NCBI RefSeq assembly: GCF_900109755.1
Contig: NZ_FOAR01000001.1
Coordinates: forward strand, 62,001-126,000
DNA: 64,000 bases
DNA from: Pseudomonas agarici
Lineage (GTDB): Bacteria > Pseudomonadota > Gammaproteobacteria > Pseudomonadales > Pseudomonadaceae
Direction: 5' to 3'
The notes beneath the pieces were generated by a model. The model ran no database searches. It saw nothing but the letters and a program-made list of their open reading frames with translations, and was not told the DNA's origin. Below are positions 28,586-37,260 of this stretch, one piece after another; the first letter of the stretch is position 1, and every line of letters starts with the position of its first letter. A program made the position numbers and the translations under genes.

Positions 28586-29008
28586 ATGGAGTTGAAGACC
28601 ATGAAGACCAGCACCGCCAAATCCTCGTTTAACCACCTGCATGGGCTGAAACTGGCCGCGCTGGCCCTCGGCACCAGCTTCATCCTGGCCGGTTGCGCCG
28701 GGAACCCGCCGAGCGAGCAGTACGCGGTGACACAATCTGCCGTCAACAGCGCGGTCAGCGCCGGAGGTACCGAATACGCCGCCGTCGAAATGAAGTCGGC
28801 CCAGGACAAGCTCAAACAAGCCGAGCTGGCCATGCATGACAAGAAATACGACGACGCCCGGCGCTTGGCCGAACAAGCCGAATGGGATGCCCGCGTCGCC
28901 GAGCGCAAGGCCCAGGCCACCAAGGCCGAACTGGCGTTGAAGGACTCCCAGAAAGGCGTTCAGGAACTGCGCCAGGAAAGCCAACGCTCCGTGCAGCCCG
29001 CGCAATAA
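28586..29008 (+). CDS. DUF4398 domain-containing lipoprotein
   Basis: A 140 aa outer-envelope lipoprotein. The lipobox FILAGCAGNP gives a Cys at about residue 35 after a long n-region (MELKTMKTSTAKSS...). The mature part is a DUF4398 coiled-coil: AVTQSAVNSAVSAGG, EMKSAQDKLKQAELAMHDKK and DDARRLAEQAEWDARVAERK. CAGGAG lies upstream of the ATG; a second in-frame ATG (MKTSTAK) could also serve. It is followed after 58 bases by lptF, with which it is probably cotranscribed. Such helical lipoproteins are thought to be structural; no enzymatic role is visible. Confidence 0.88.
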   Translation: MELKTMKTSTAKSSFNHLHGLKLAALALGTSFILAGCAGNPPSEQYAVTQSAVNSAVSAGGTEYAAVEMKSAQDKLKQAELAMHDKKYDDARRLAEQAEWDARVAERKAQATKAELALKDSQKGVQELRQESQRSVQPAQ

Positions 29009-29066
29009 GCCTGTGCATCGCCTCCCGCACCCTGAAGTTTCAATGGATAGATAAGGACGAACCACT

Positions 29067-29858
29067 ATGCCTAAACAATTGATGATCCCTGCCCTTCTGG
29101 CTCTGAGCGTAGCGCTTGCAGCCTGCTCATCGAAGCCCAACGCCAGCCTGGAGCAGGCCCGGACCAACTTCTCCGGCCTACAGAGCAATCCACAGGCGAG
29201 CAAGGTCGCGGCCCTGGAAACCAAGGACGCCAGTGATTACTTGGACAAGGCCGACAAGGCCTACCAGAACGGTGAAAAAGAGCAGACCGTCGACCAACTG
29301 GCCTACCTGACCAACCAGCGGGTGGAAGTGGCCAAGCAGACCATCGCCCTGCGCACCGCCGAAGCCAACCTGAAAAATGCGGCGGCACAACGGGCACAAG
29401 CTCGCCTGGATGCCCGTGACGCGCAGATCAAGCAGTTGCAGAACAGCCTGAACGCCAGACAGACCGAGCGCGGCACACTGGTGACCTTCGGTGACGTGCT
29501 GTTCGCCACCAACAAGGCCGACTTGAAGTCTAGCGGCCTGGTCAACATCAACAAGCTGGCGCAATTCCTCCAGGAAAACCCGGACCGCAAGGTGATTGTC
29601 GAAGGCTATACCGATAGCACCGGCGCGGCGGCGTACAACCAAAGCCTGTCCGAGCGGCGCGCGACCTCGGTCCAGGTTGCCCTGATCAAGATGGGCGTGG
29701 ACCCTGCCCGCATCGTCACCCAAGGTTATGGCAAGGAGTATCCGGTGGCGGATAACAGCAGTGTCTCGGGACGAGCCATGAACCGTCGCGTGGAGGTGAC
29801 CATTTCCAACGACAACCAACCTGTGGCGCCACGTTCGTCGGTCACAAGCGCTTACTGA
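29067..29858 (+). CDS. lptF: OmpA-family outer-membrane lipoprotein LptF
   Basis: A 263 aa lipoprotein with lipobox VALAACSSKP (Cys 20). A DUF4398-like helical region (about 25-140) carries TKDASDYLDKADKAY and QRAQARLDARDAQIKQL. The C-terminal OmpA/MotB peptidoglycan-binding domain has TFGDVLFATNKADLKSSG, VEGYTDSTGAAAYNQSLSERR and GRAMNRRVEVTI. The paired helical regions here and in the preceding gene suggest an ancient duplication. LptF in P. aeruginosa is an AlgU-controlled lipoprotein linked to envelope stress survival. A strong terminator follows. Confidence 0.88.
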   Translation: MPKQLMIPALLALSVALAACSSKPNASLEQARTNFSGLQSNPQASKVAALETKDASDYLDKADKAYQNGEKEQTVDQLAYLTNQRVEVAKQTIALRTAEANLKNAAAQRAQARLDARDAQIKQLQNSLNARQTERGTLVTFGDVLFATNKADLKSSGLVNINKLAQFLQENPDRKVIVEGYTDSTGAAAYNQSLSERRATSVQVALIKMGVDPARIVTQGYGKEYPVADNSSVSGRAMNRRVEVTISNDNQPVAPRSSVTSAY

Positions 29859-29876
29859 TCGGTTGCCCCTTCCATG

Positions 29877-29913
29877 AAAAGTCCCCGTCTGATCCGATCA
29901 GACGGGGACTTTT
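29877..29913 (+). terminator. terminator of the lipoprotein operon (bidirectional)
   Basis: AAAAGTCCCCGTCTGATC (29877-29894) and GATCAGACGGGGACTTTT (29896-29913) form an 18-base perfect inverted repeat with A and T tails. It is symmetrical, so it can end transcripts from lptF on the plus strand and from the minus-strand run that stops at 29977. Confidence 0.9.
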
Positions 29914-29976
29914 CAATTGTTGATCCGTTGATCGTTGCCACACGAAGCAGAGGAGCAATCGGACGATCCGGTAACG

Positions 29977-30303
29977 TCACTGCACCAGTTTCGGCGTCTC
30001 TTGGCCCATGCAACGCACCGCCTGCTTCTGGTCGTTGATCAGTACACCGCTCAGGCCTTTCTGTTCGGTGTCGAACAATACCAGCACACCATCGATGCAC
30101 TGCGCGACTTCGTTGGCCGGGGTCAGGGACACCTTGTAGTCCTCGCCCGGCACGGTCTTGAGCAGGGTGAACTGCTTGAGCAGCAGCGCATCCTCCGGCT
30201 TGGCGAAATGCAGGTAGCCGTAGTACCACAGGCATCCCACCGTACCGATGATGCTGACGATACCCGTGATAATCAGGGGAATGGCGTTGCGTTCTTCAGT
30301 CAT
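29977..30303 (-). CDS. small membrane-anchored hypothetical protein
   Basis: A 108 aa protein with one N-terminal membrane helix (IPLIITGIVSIIGTVGCLWYYGYLH with a short charged head, MTEERNA). A probable periplasmic domain carries two Cys in the mature part (VAQCIDGVL, AVRCMGQET) that could form a disulfide. Function is unknown. Its ATG overlaps the stop of the upstream hydrolase gene by 4 bases, so it is translationally coupled to it. Confidence 0.82.
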   Translation of the reverse strand: MTEERNAIPLIITGIVSIIGTVGCLWYYGYLHFAKPEDALLLKQFTLLKTVPGEDYKVSLTPANEVAQCIDGVLVLFDTEQKGLSGVLINDQKQAVRCMGQETPKLVQ

Positions 30304-31214
30304 TGCACACTCTCTGGTTCAACTTGCGAATTCGGCACGGCGGGGTAATTGGGGATCTCGCCCAATCGGCGCAGGCCGTTGAAGTGTTGCGGATCTTCCA
30401 GGTAGCGCAGCATCACCTGGCGCCAGGTCGGGTCGGCGAAGGTCTGCACATGACCGCCACGGGTCAGTTGCAGCACCCGTGGCGGTGGCGCCGACTGATA
30501 CAGGACAATCCCGTTGGACATCGGCACCAGTGGGTCGTCGATACTCTGGAAGATCAGCTTTGGCACACCGGTCAAGCGCGGCATGGCGTCCAACGCACTA
30601 TCGCGGTCCGGCACCAGCCAGGACAACGGCACCTGTATGGGCCAGGTCAGCCAGGAACCCGCCAGGGCGAAGCGTCCGACGGAGCGATAGCTGGCTGGCA
30701 CACCATCCAATACCAGGGCCTTGAGGCGCGACTGATAGTCGGGGTGGCGTTCCACCAGGTAGTGAACCACCAAGGCTCCGCCCAGACTCTGGCCCAGCAC
30801 CACCAGGGGCTTGTTTTGCACTTCGGGGGCTTGTTGCAGCCAGTCGAACGCCGCATCGATATCCTGGTAAACCGCCGGCAGGCTCGGCTCGCCTTCGGAT
30901 ACGCCGTAGCCACGATAGTCGAGCATCAGCACCTGATAGCCGTGCTCCGGCAACCACCCGCTACCGCCCAAGTGCGCGGACAGATTGCCGCCATTGCCAT
31001 GCAGGTGCAGCACCGTGCCCTTGACCGGCACCCCGGCCCTGGCCGGCAGCCACCAGGCACGCAAGCGCTTACCGTCAGCGGTTGTCAGGGTGATATCGCG
31101 GTATTGGAGATGAGCGTTATCCGGAGTGAACGGCAGGCCCGGCTCGGGATAGAACAGTAGGGAACTGCAGCCGTTGAGGGTCAGCAGCAGGCACAGGATG
31201 CCGAGGATTCTCAT
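30300..31214 (-). CDS. alpha/beta-hydrolase lipoprotein
   Basis: A 304 aa protein with lipobox LLTLNGCSSL (Cys 16), so lipid-anchored. The alpha/beta-hydrolase fold has the oxyanion strand VLHLHGNGGNLSAH, the nucleophile elbow VVLGQSLGGALV, the acid Asp in IFQSIDDPLVP and the His in LTRGGHVQTF. The substrate is not predictable; relatives resemble the Bem46/YfhR group. It lies 57 bases after the QEGLA gene and overlaps the small membrane protein gene downstream. Confidence 0.88.
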   Translation of the reverse strand: MRILGILCLLLTLNGCSSLLFYPEPGLPFTPDNAHLQYRDITLTTADGKRLRAWWLPARAGVPVKGTVLHLHGNGGNLSAHLGGSGWLPEHGYQVLMLDYRGYGVSEGEPSLPAVYQDIDAAFDWLQQAPEVQNKPLVVLGQSLGGALVVHYLVERHPDYQSRLKALVLDGVPASYRSVGRFALAGSWLTWPIQVPLSWLVPDRDSALDAMPRLTGVPKLIFQSIDDPLVPMSNGIVLYQSAPPPRVLQLTRGGHVQTFADPTWRQVMLRYLEDPQHFNGLRRLGEIPNYPAVPNSQVEPESVQ

Positions 31215-31271
31215 CCGTTCGAAACCTCGCGATAGTTATTGGAAACAAGGACAACCCACTGTGGGAGCCTC

Positions 31272-32549
31272 TCACAGAATATTGGAGTAATCCGCCTCGA
31301 TCCGATCCAGGCTCAAGTGATTCAGGAAGTTGCTGAAACACATCCAGGCCGACAGCGCATTCATATCGCGAAACTGTTCCGGCAGGTACTTGGGCGGGAC
31401 CACCAAGCCTTCATCCACCAACTGGCGCAGGGTGCGCATGTCCTCCAATGTAGTCTTGCCACAGAACAACAACGGCACCTGCTCCAGCTTACCCTTACGC
31501 ACGGCCAACTGAATGTAGTTGTACACCATGATAAAGCCCTTGAGGTAAGACAAGTCCTTGGTAAACGGCAGCCCCGTAGGCGTCGACCCACGAAAGATCC
31601 GGCTGGCGTTACCGTAGCTTTGCGCCAGATCAAAACCCTGCCCGCGGAAGAACTCGAACACCTGCAGGAAGTCCGCGCCCTGCTCCACCATGTCGATGGC
31701 TCTGGTCCGGTTGGTCAGCTTGCGCAAGCGGCTCGGGTAGGAAGCGAAGGTGATGATCTCCATCAGGATCGCCAGGCCTTCCTGGGTGACGGTCGAGGAC
31801 GGCGGGCCCTTGGACAGGAAGGTGCAGATCGGCTGGTTCAAGCCATTCAGCGTGGTACCGACATGCACCAGACCTTCGTGGACCTCCAGTGCGCGTACAT
31901 CCCGAGAGTTGAACAGCGCATCGGCGCGAATCTTGATGTAGTCGGCACCGGCTGCCGCATCAGCGACGATCCCGTCGGACTCGAACACGCGGATGGTTTC
32001 CTCGGCCTCGCCGAACACCTTGTTCAAGCGGCTCTGCAGCAGTTCGACGGCATCCTTGGCGGTCAGCGTCTTGGGTTCGTCCTTGAGGTCGCCACGGCCA
32101 TCGATATTGTTCAAGTAGTCGGAAAGCATCAGCCCCAGGTCGGCCAGGGTCGGATCCCCGGCATGGAACGCATCGGAGGCGGCGCCGTAGAGTTCCTGGG
32201 AGATCAGCCCGAAGTCCGCGGTGCCCCGCGCTTCGAGCATGCGCACGACCATGCGATATTCCTTGCACATGCGCCGCATGATTTGCCCGACCGGGTTGAA
32301 CTGCCCGAGCTGACGGGTGATGTCCCGTTCGATATTCTGGAATTCCAGCTTCACCGCGCTGGCGTCGAACGACAACGGCCGCGAGGTGTAGTACTCGTGG
32401 TCCACCGCCGGCATTTCCTTGCCCTTGGCCTTGAGAAAGCCCTGGCGAATGTTCTCGTCCCACTTCACCGCATCGAGCACACGAATCGGTGTCTGTGCCA
32501 GCACAATGCGGTCGGACAGGCTGCGTATCGTCAGTTGGTAATCGTCCAA
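31272..32549 (-). CDS. QEGLA-motif (DUF1704/MATCAP-like) predicted metallopeptidase
   Basis: A 425 aa cytosolic protein of the family named flavohemoglobin expression-modulating QEGLA motif protein. It shows HEGLVH at residues 224-229 (an HExxxH zinc motif) and QEGLA at 256-260, whose Glu 257 would be the third ligand. The eukaryotic members of the same Pfam group (MATCAP) are tubulin tyrosine carboxypeptidases with this arrangement, so a peptidase activity is likely; the bacterial substrate is unknown. The start is TTG (complement 32547-32549) with AGGAG six bases upstream. It follows the TetR gene by 34 bases. No amidoligase or ATP-grasp partner gene, seen with other members, is present here. 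Confidence 0.88.
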   Translation of the reverse strand: MDDYQLTIRSLSDRIVLAQTPIRVLDAVKWDENIRQGFLKAKGKEMPAVDHEYYTSRPLSFDASAVKLEFQNIERDITRQLGQFNPVGQIMRRMCKEYRMVVRMLEARGTADFGLISQELYGAASDAFHAGDPTLADLGLMLSDYLNNIDGRGDLKDEPKTLTAKDAVELLQSRLNKVFGEAEETIRVFESDGIVADAAAGADYIKIRADALFNSRDVRALEVHEGLVHVGTTLNGLNQPICTFLSKGPPSSTVTQEGLAILMEIITFASYPSRLRKLTNRTRAIDMVEQGADFLQVFEFFRGQGFDLAQSYGNASRIFRGSTPTGLPFTKDLSYLKGFIMVYNYIQLAVRKGKLEQVPLLFCGKTTLEDMRTLRQLVDEGLVVPPKYLPEQFRDMNALSAWMCFSNFLNHLSLDRIEADYSNIL

Positions 32550-32583
32550 GGAAAACTCCTGATCGTTGCTTCGGTGACTGCCA

Positions 32584-33300
32584 CTAGACGGACGCCAACA
32601 CCAGATGCAGATAACGTGTGAGGATCCCGAGCCTGTCTTGTTCCGCCTCGGGCTGCGCTTCGCTGAGAAGGCCTTGATATTCCATCCGTCCGATAATCGC
32701 CGTCAACACCTTGGCATCCTGTTCTGGCTCCCTGGAGCCCAGGACCTGGAAAAACTGGCAAGTACCCTGCAGCAGAATCTGCTGATGGGAACGCACCAGC
32801 ATCGCCAGGCGCGGATTGAGCAAGGCCTCCTGGCGAAACGCCTGCTCGGCCATCAGGTGCTCCCGACGGTTGTGCAATTGGCGCTGGATATAATCGGCGG
32901 TCATCTGGGCAATATCATCGGCCAATTGGCCCCGCGAAGCCAGACTGCCATCACCGCGGGCCAGCAGCTGGCGCAGCACTCCTTCGGTGTTTTCCCACAG
33001 CTTGGCCATGAAAGCCGCGCTGCGTTCGACATATTGGGCGAAGGTATCGGTCAGCAGGTCATCGATATCCTTGAAGTAATAGGTGGTAGCGGACAACGGC
33101 ACACACGCCTCGGCAGCCACCGCACGATGGCGCACACCCCGCACGCCCTCACGCACGACAATGCGCATGGCCGCATCGAGAATATCCTGTCGCCGTTGCT
33201 CACTGCCATGTCGGCTGGCCTTGCGCCCTTGGTATTGGACGCTTTCAGCTACCGCAGTGGCGATGCCAGCGGCGCCCTTTTGAGCTATTGCGCGGTTCAC
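32584..33300 (-). CDS. TetR/AcrR-family transcriptional regulator
   Basis: A 238 aa repressor-type protein. A Lys/Arg-rich tail of about 33 residues precedes the TetR helix-turn-helix (QDILDAAMRIVVREGVRGVR, then HRAVAAEACVPLSATTYYF). An all-helical ligand domain follows. The start is GTG at 33300 with GAGGGAG upstream. It heads the minus-strand run TetR, QEGLA protein, hydrolase, small membrane protein and may control it. The ligand is unknown. Confidence 0.9.
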   Translation of the reverse strand: MNRAIAQKGAAGIATAVAESVQYQGRKASRHGSEQRRQDILDAAMRIVVREGVRGVRHRAVAAEACVPLSATTYYFKDIDDLLTDTFAQYVERSAAFMAKLWENTEGVLRQLLARGDGSLASRGQLADDIAQMTADYIQRQLHNRREHLMAEQAFRQEALLNPRLAMLVRSHQQILLQGTCQFFQVLGSREPEQDAKVLTAIIGRMEYQGLLSEAQPEAEQDRLGILTRYLHLVLASV

Positions 33301-33365
33301 GACAGGTCTCCCTCAGCGATCAAAGAAAGATGAAATAAGAATCAGTAGCATCCTACCACTAATAA

Positions 33366-33390
33366 AAAGCCGCCTGGTCAAGGCGGCTTT
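33366..33390 (-). terminator. lysS terminator
   Basis: AAAGCCGCCT (33366-33375) and AGGCGGCTTT (33381-33390) form a 10-base stem with a 5-base loop. On the minus strand it follows the lysS stop by 13 bases and continues TTTTTATTAG, a normal rho-independent terminator. It isolates lysS from the TetR gene. Confidence 0.85.
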
Positions 33391-33403
33391 CTGTTCGGCA
33401 CAA

Positions 33404-34906
33404 TCAGGCTTGAGGCCGCATATGCGGGAACAGGATAACGTCGCGGATCGACGGGGCGTTGGTGAGCAACATCACCAGACGGTCGATGCCGATCCCTTCG
33501 CCGGCCGTGGGCGGCATGCCATACTCCAGGGCGCGCACGAAGTCGGCGTCGTAGTGCATGGCTTCGTCGTCACCCGCATCTTTCTCAGCCACCTGGGCCT
33601 GGAAGCGCTCAGCCTGGTCTTGCGCGTCGTTCAACTCAGAATAGGCGTTGGCGATTTCACGACCACCGATAAACAGCTCGAAACGATCGGTGACATTCGG
33701 GTTTTGGTCGTTGCGCCGAGCCAGTGGCGAGACTTCGAACGGGTATTGGGTAATGAAGTGCGGCTGCTCCAGTTTGTGCTCGACCAATTCTTCGAAAATC
33801 ATCACCTGCAGCTTGCCCAGGCCTTCGAAGCCGAGCACTTTGGCACCCGCTTGCTTGGCGATCGAGCGCGCCTTGTCGATGTCCAGCAGGTCTTCGGCGG
33901 TGAGTTGCGGGTTGTACTTGAGAATCGAGTCGAACACCGACAGACGCGCGAAGGGCTCGCCGAAGTGGAACACCTTATCGCCGTATGGCACATCGGTGCT
34001 GCCCAAGACAGCCTGGGCCAATTCACGGAACAGCTCTTCGGTCAGGTCCATGTTGTCTTCGTAGTCGGCGTAGGCCTGGTAGAACTCCAACATGGTGAAT
34101 TCAGGGTTGTGCCGGGTCGACACGCCTTCGTTGCGGAAGTTGCGGTTGATCTCGAACACACGCTCGAAGCCTCCGACCACCAGACGCTTGAGGTACAGCT
34201 CCGGTGCGATGCGCAGGTACATGCCCATGTCCAGTGCGTTGTGGTGGGTTTCGAACGGCTTGGCCGCAGCGCCGCCAGGAATGGTCTGCAGCATCGGCGT
34301 TTCCACTTCCATGAAGTCGCGCTTGATCATGAAGTGACGGATATGGGCGATGACTTGCGAACGCACGCGGAAGGTCTGGCGGACCTCTTCGTTGACGATC
34401 AGGTCGACGTAGCGCTGGCGATAGCGGGTTTCGGTATCGGTCAGGCCATGGTGTTTGTCCGGCAGCGGGCGCAGCGATTTGGTCAACAGGCGCACATCGC
34501 TCATTTCAACGTACAGGTCGCCCTTGCCGGAACGAGCCAGGGTGCCAACGGCTGCAATGATGTCACCGAGGTCCCAGGTTTTCACCGCCGCCAGGGTTTC
34601 TTCCGACAAGGTCTTGCGGTTGACGTAGACCTGGATGCGCCCGGACATGTCCTGGATCACCATGAAGGAGCCACGGTTGAGCATGATGCGACCGGCAACC
34701 TTGACCGGGATCGCCGCCTCTGCCAGCTCTTCCTTGGTCTTGTCCGCGTACTGTTTCTGCAAGTCTTCACAGTAGGCGTCGCGGCGGAAGTCGTTCGGGA
34801 AGGCGTTGCCCTTGGCACGCTCGGCGACAAGCTTTTCCTTGCGCAGGGCGATCAGGGCGTTTTCTTCCTGTTGCAGGGCTTGCGGGTCGAGTTGTTGGTC
34901 GCTCAT
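33404..34906 (-). CDS. lysS: lysyl-tRNA synthetase (class II)
   Basis: Charges tRNA-Lys. The 500 aa class IIb enzyme has an N-terminal OB fold ([19 protein letters not shown]). Class II motif 1 is around [16 protein letters not shown], motif 2 is [20 protein letters not shown] and motif 3 is [15 protein letters not shown]. The start at 34906 is [16 protein letters not shown], as in Pseudomonas LysS; the in-frame upstream extension is unlikely. It follows prfB by 105 bases, the classic prfB-lysS order. Confidence 0.97.
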   Translation of the reverse strand: MSDQQLDPQALQQEENALIALRKEKLVAERAKGNAFPNDFRRDAYCEDLQKQYADKTKEELAEAAIPVKVAGRIMLNRGSFMVIQDMSGRIQVYVNRKTLSEETLAAVKTWDLGDIIAAVGTLARSGKGDLYVEMSDVRLLTKSLRPLPDKHHGLTDTETRYRQRYVDLIVNEEVRQTFRVRSQVIAHIRHFMIKRDFMEVETPMLQTIPGGAAAKPFETHHNALDMGMYLRIAPELYLKRLVVGGFERVFEINRNFRNEGVSTRHNPEFTMLEFYQAYADYEDNMDLTEELFRELAQAVLGSTDVPYGDKVFHFGEPFARLSVFDSILKYNPQLTAEDLLDIDKARSIAKQAGAKVLGFEGLGKLQVMIFEELVEHKLEQPHFITQYPFEVSPLARRNDQNPNVTDRFELFIGGREIANAYSELNDAQDQAERFQAQVAEKDAGDDEAMHYDADFVRALEYGMPPTAGEGIGIDRLVMLLTNAPSIRDVILFPHMRPQA

Positions 34907-35011
34907 GTCTTCAGATTTTCCATCACAGGTTCGTTGCCCCGGGCATTCGCCGGGGTTCGCGGGCGGGTCACGCTGCACCAGCGCGACCTCCCGCCAGGCC
35001 GGTGGTCCGGC

Positions 35012-36107
35012 TTACAGCCCTTGCTTGAGGCTGGCCACCAGGTATTCGTCGATGTCGCCGTCCAGCACCTTGTCGCAATCGCTACGCTCGATGTTGGTCC
35101 GCAGATCCTTGATCCGCGAGGCATCGAGTACGTAGGAGCGGATCTGGTGACCCCAGCCGATGTCCGACTTGGTGTCTTCCAGGGCCTGGGAAGCGGCGTT
35201 GCGCTTCTGCACTTCTTGTTCATACAAGCGTGCCCGCAACATCTTCATCGCGGTGTCTTTGTTCGCGTGCTGGGAACGTTCGTTCTGGCAACTGACCACG
35301 GTGTTGGTCGGTACGTGGGTGATACGCACCGCCGAGTCAGTGGTGTTCACGTGCTGACCACCGGCACCGGAGGAACGATAGGTATCGATCCGCAGGTCGG
35401 CCGGATTGATGTCGATTTCGATGTTGTCATCGATTTCCGGCGACACGAATACCGCCGAGAACGAGGTGTGACGACGGTTGCCGGAGTCGAACGGACTCTT
35501 GCGCACCAGACGGTGTACGCCGATCTCGGTGCGCAGCCAACCAAAGGCATACTCGCCCTTGATATGCACGGTTGCGCCCTTGATTCCGGCCACTTCGCCG
35601 GCGGACAGTTCCATGATGGTCGCATCGAAACCGCGCTTGTCAGCCCAACGCAGGTACATGCGCAGCAGGATGTTGGCCCAGTCCTGGGCTTCGGTGCCGC
35701 CGGAACCGGCCTGGATATCCAGGTAGGCGTGATTCTGGTCCATTTCGCCGCTGAACATGCGACGAAACTCCAGCTTTTCCAAGGCTTCGCGCAGACGTTC
35801 CACTTCAGCGGCTACGTCATCGACGGCCCCCTGGTCTTCTTCCGCGGCAGCCATTTCCAGCAAGTCCCGGGCATCGGCCAGGCCAGCGGACATTTCATCC
35901 AGGGTTTCGACGATCTGGGCCAGCGCAGAGCGCTCGCGGCCCAGGTTCTGGGCGTATTCGGGGTTGTTCCAGACAGCCGGATCTTCAAGCTCGCGATTGA
36001 CTTCGGTCAGGCGCTCATGCTTTTGATCGTAGTCAAAGATACCCCCGAATAGTTTCGGAGCGCTCGGACAGGTCCTTGATACTGTTAAGGATCGGGTTGA
36101 TTTCCAT
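35012..36107 (-). CDS. prfB: peptide chain release factor 2 (programmed +1 frameshift)
   Basis: Release factor for UGA and UAA stop codons, 364 aa after frameshifting. The ATG complement is 36105-36107, reading [18 protein letters not shown] for 24 codons to an in-frame UGA at 36033-36035. A +1 shift at CTT-TGA-C continues in the long frame ([14 protein letters not shown]...). The SPF tripeptide region is [15 protein letters not shown] and the GGQ motif is in [19 protein letters not shown]. Reading only the downstream frame gives a false start at 35893. It precedes lysS. Confidence 0.96.
36032..36047 (-). promoter_or_regulatory. prfB autoregulatory frameshift site
   Basis: On the minus strand CGGGGGTATCTTTGAC holds an internal Shine-Dalgarno-like GGGGG three bases before the CTT slippery codon, then the UGA stop followed by C, a weak termination context. 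When RF2 is scarce, the ribosome shifts +1 and makes more RF2. The layout matches the E. coli element. Confidence 0.95.
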
Positions 36108-36249
36108 GGCGGGCAGCACTCGTCGGTGAACTTTTGAAAGCCGGCGAGTATACCCCAACTGTCACCATCCCGGCAGCCCGCTTGGCGGGGTGGAGAGCAA
36201 AGTCTGCTTCGGCATCAGACCTGGCCGACAGCATTTTTACAAACGCCGC

Positions 36250-36969
36250 TTACAGCGACGCCTGCCGCACCTGCCGTTCCAGCTCCAGCTTCAATCCTGG
36301 TTCCAGTCGCAGTTGTCGCGACAACTCGTCCAGATACGCCTTCTCCATGAAGTTTTCTTGGTCCACCAGCAGCACGCTGGCGATATACATTTGCGCGGCT
36401 ATCTCCGGCGTTGCCGCAGCCTGGGCCACATCGGCGGGGTCCAGGGGTTTGTTCAATTCGTCATGCAACCACTGTTGCAGCTCTCGGTCGCAGCCCAGCT
36501 TGCTGAACTCGGCTTCGATCAACTCCCGCTCGCGGGCATCGACATGCCCATCGGCCTTGGCCGCAGCCACCAGTGCCTGGAGAATCGCCTGGCTGTGCTG
36601 CTCGACCTGCGCCGGCGGCAGGCGGTCGAGAGTTTGCGGTTCGCCCTGAGGCGCACTCGCCTGTTGCGCCTGCCAGGTGCCATAGGCCTTGTAGGCCAAC
36701 ACCCCCAGCGCCGCCAGGCCACCGTAGGTCAGCGCCTTGCCACCGAACTTGCGGGCCTTCTTGTTGCCGAGCAGCACGCCCATGGCTCCCGCCGCCAACG
36801 CACCGCCACCCGCCCCGGAAAGCAGGCTGCCCAAACCACTTGAGCCGCCACCGAGTAGACCGCCAAGCGCGCCTTTATCAGCGGATTTGTCCTGTCTGTC
36901 GCCGGTCCGGTTCTGCAGCAGATCCTGGCCGGACTTGAGTAATTGATCGAGCAACCCACGGGTATTCAT
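36250..36969 (-). CDS. DUF533 domain-containing protein (YebE-like)
   Basis: A 239 aa inner-membrane protein of the DUF533/TerB-like group. A Gly-rich segment (GGLLGGGSSGLGSLL, about 40-60) and a membrane-prone stretch (about 60-105, GGKALTYGGLAALGVLAYKA) come first. They lead to a helical TerB-like domain (ILQALVAAAKADGHVDARER, EIAAQMYIASVLLVDQEN, KAYLDELSRQLRL). The ATG at 36969 (MNTRGLLDQLLKSG) is preferred to one five codons upstream. Function is not established. It follows prfB's promoter side with a 142-base gap. Confidence 0.85.
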   Translation of the reverse strand: MNTRGLLDQLLKSGQDLLQNRTGDRQDKSADKGALGGLLGGGSSGLGSLLSGAGGGALAAGAMGVLLGNKKARKFGGKALTYGGLAALGVLAYKAYGTWQAQQASAPQGEPQTLDRLPPAQVEQHSQAILQALVAAAKADGHVDARERELIEAEFSKLGCDRELQQWLHDELNKPLDPADVAQAAATPEIAAQMYIASVLLVDQENFMEKAYLDELSRQLRLEPGLKLELERQVRQASL

Positions 36970-37260
36970 CGGTAGCCTGCGCAAACGGCGAATGGACCCA
37001 CAGAGTAAAACGACCGGTCAGATGGTTGTCGGCAAGAGTGCTTCCAAATGTTGCGCGGCTTGTTGCCTGAATCCTGACTCGTCAATCAAGCCATCGATTA
37101 AAAAGATCTACACTGGCGTACATCCATAAAAACCGCGTGTCGGAAAAAACGGCAAGGTATTTCACCCATGAACCTGCCGAGCCTAAACAAGCAGCCACAA
37201 CCGACATGTATCACCTGTTCGACTACTGTCCCGGCCCTAATTAAAAGAGAGGGAAACCCC

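Noticed and set aside
29877..29913. 18-base inverted repeat as an attachment or insertion-element end
   Set aside because: Position right after lptF, A/T tails and lack of any transposase make a bidirectional terminator the simpler reading.
33410..36052. An 880-codon plus-strand open frame
   Set aside because: It is antisense to lysS and prfB, both of which have full family motifs. In GC-rich DNA the complementary frame often stays open.
36985..37260. Possible sigma-54 promoter before the polyamine-type operon
   Set aside because: No GG-N10-GC pair in the TGGCAC-N5-TTGCA context was found.
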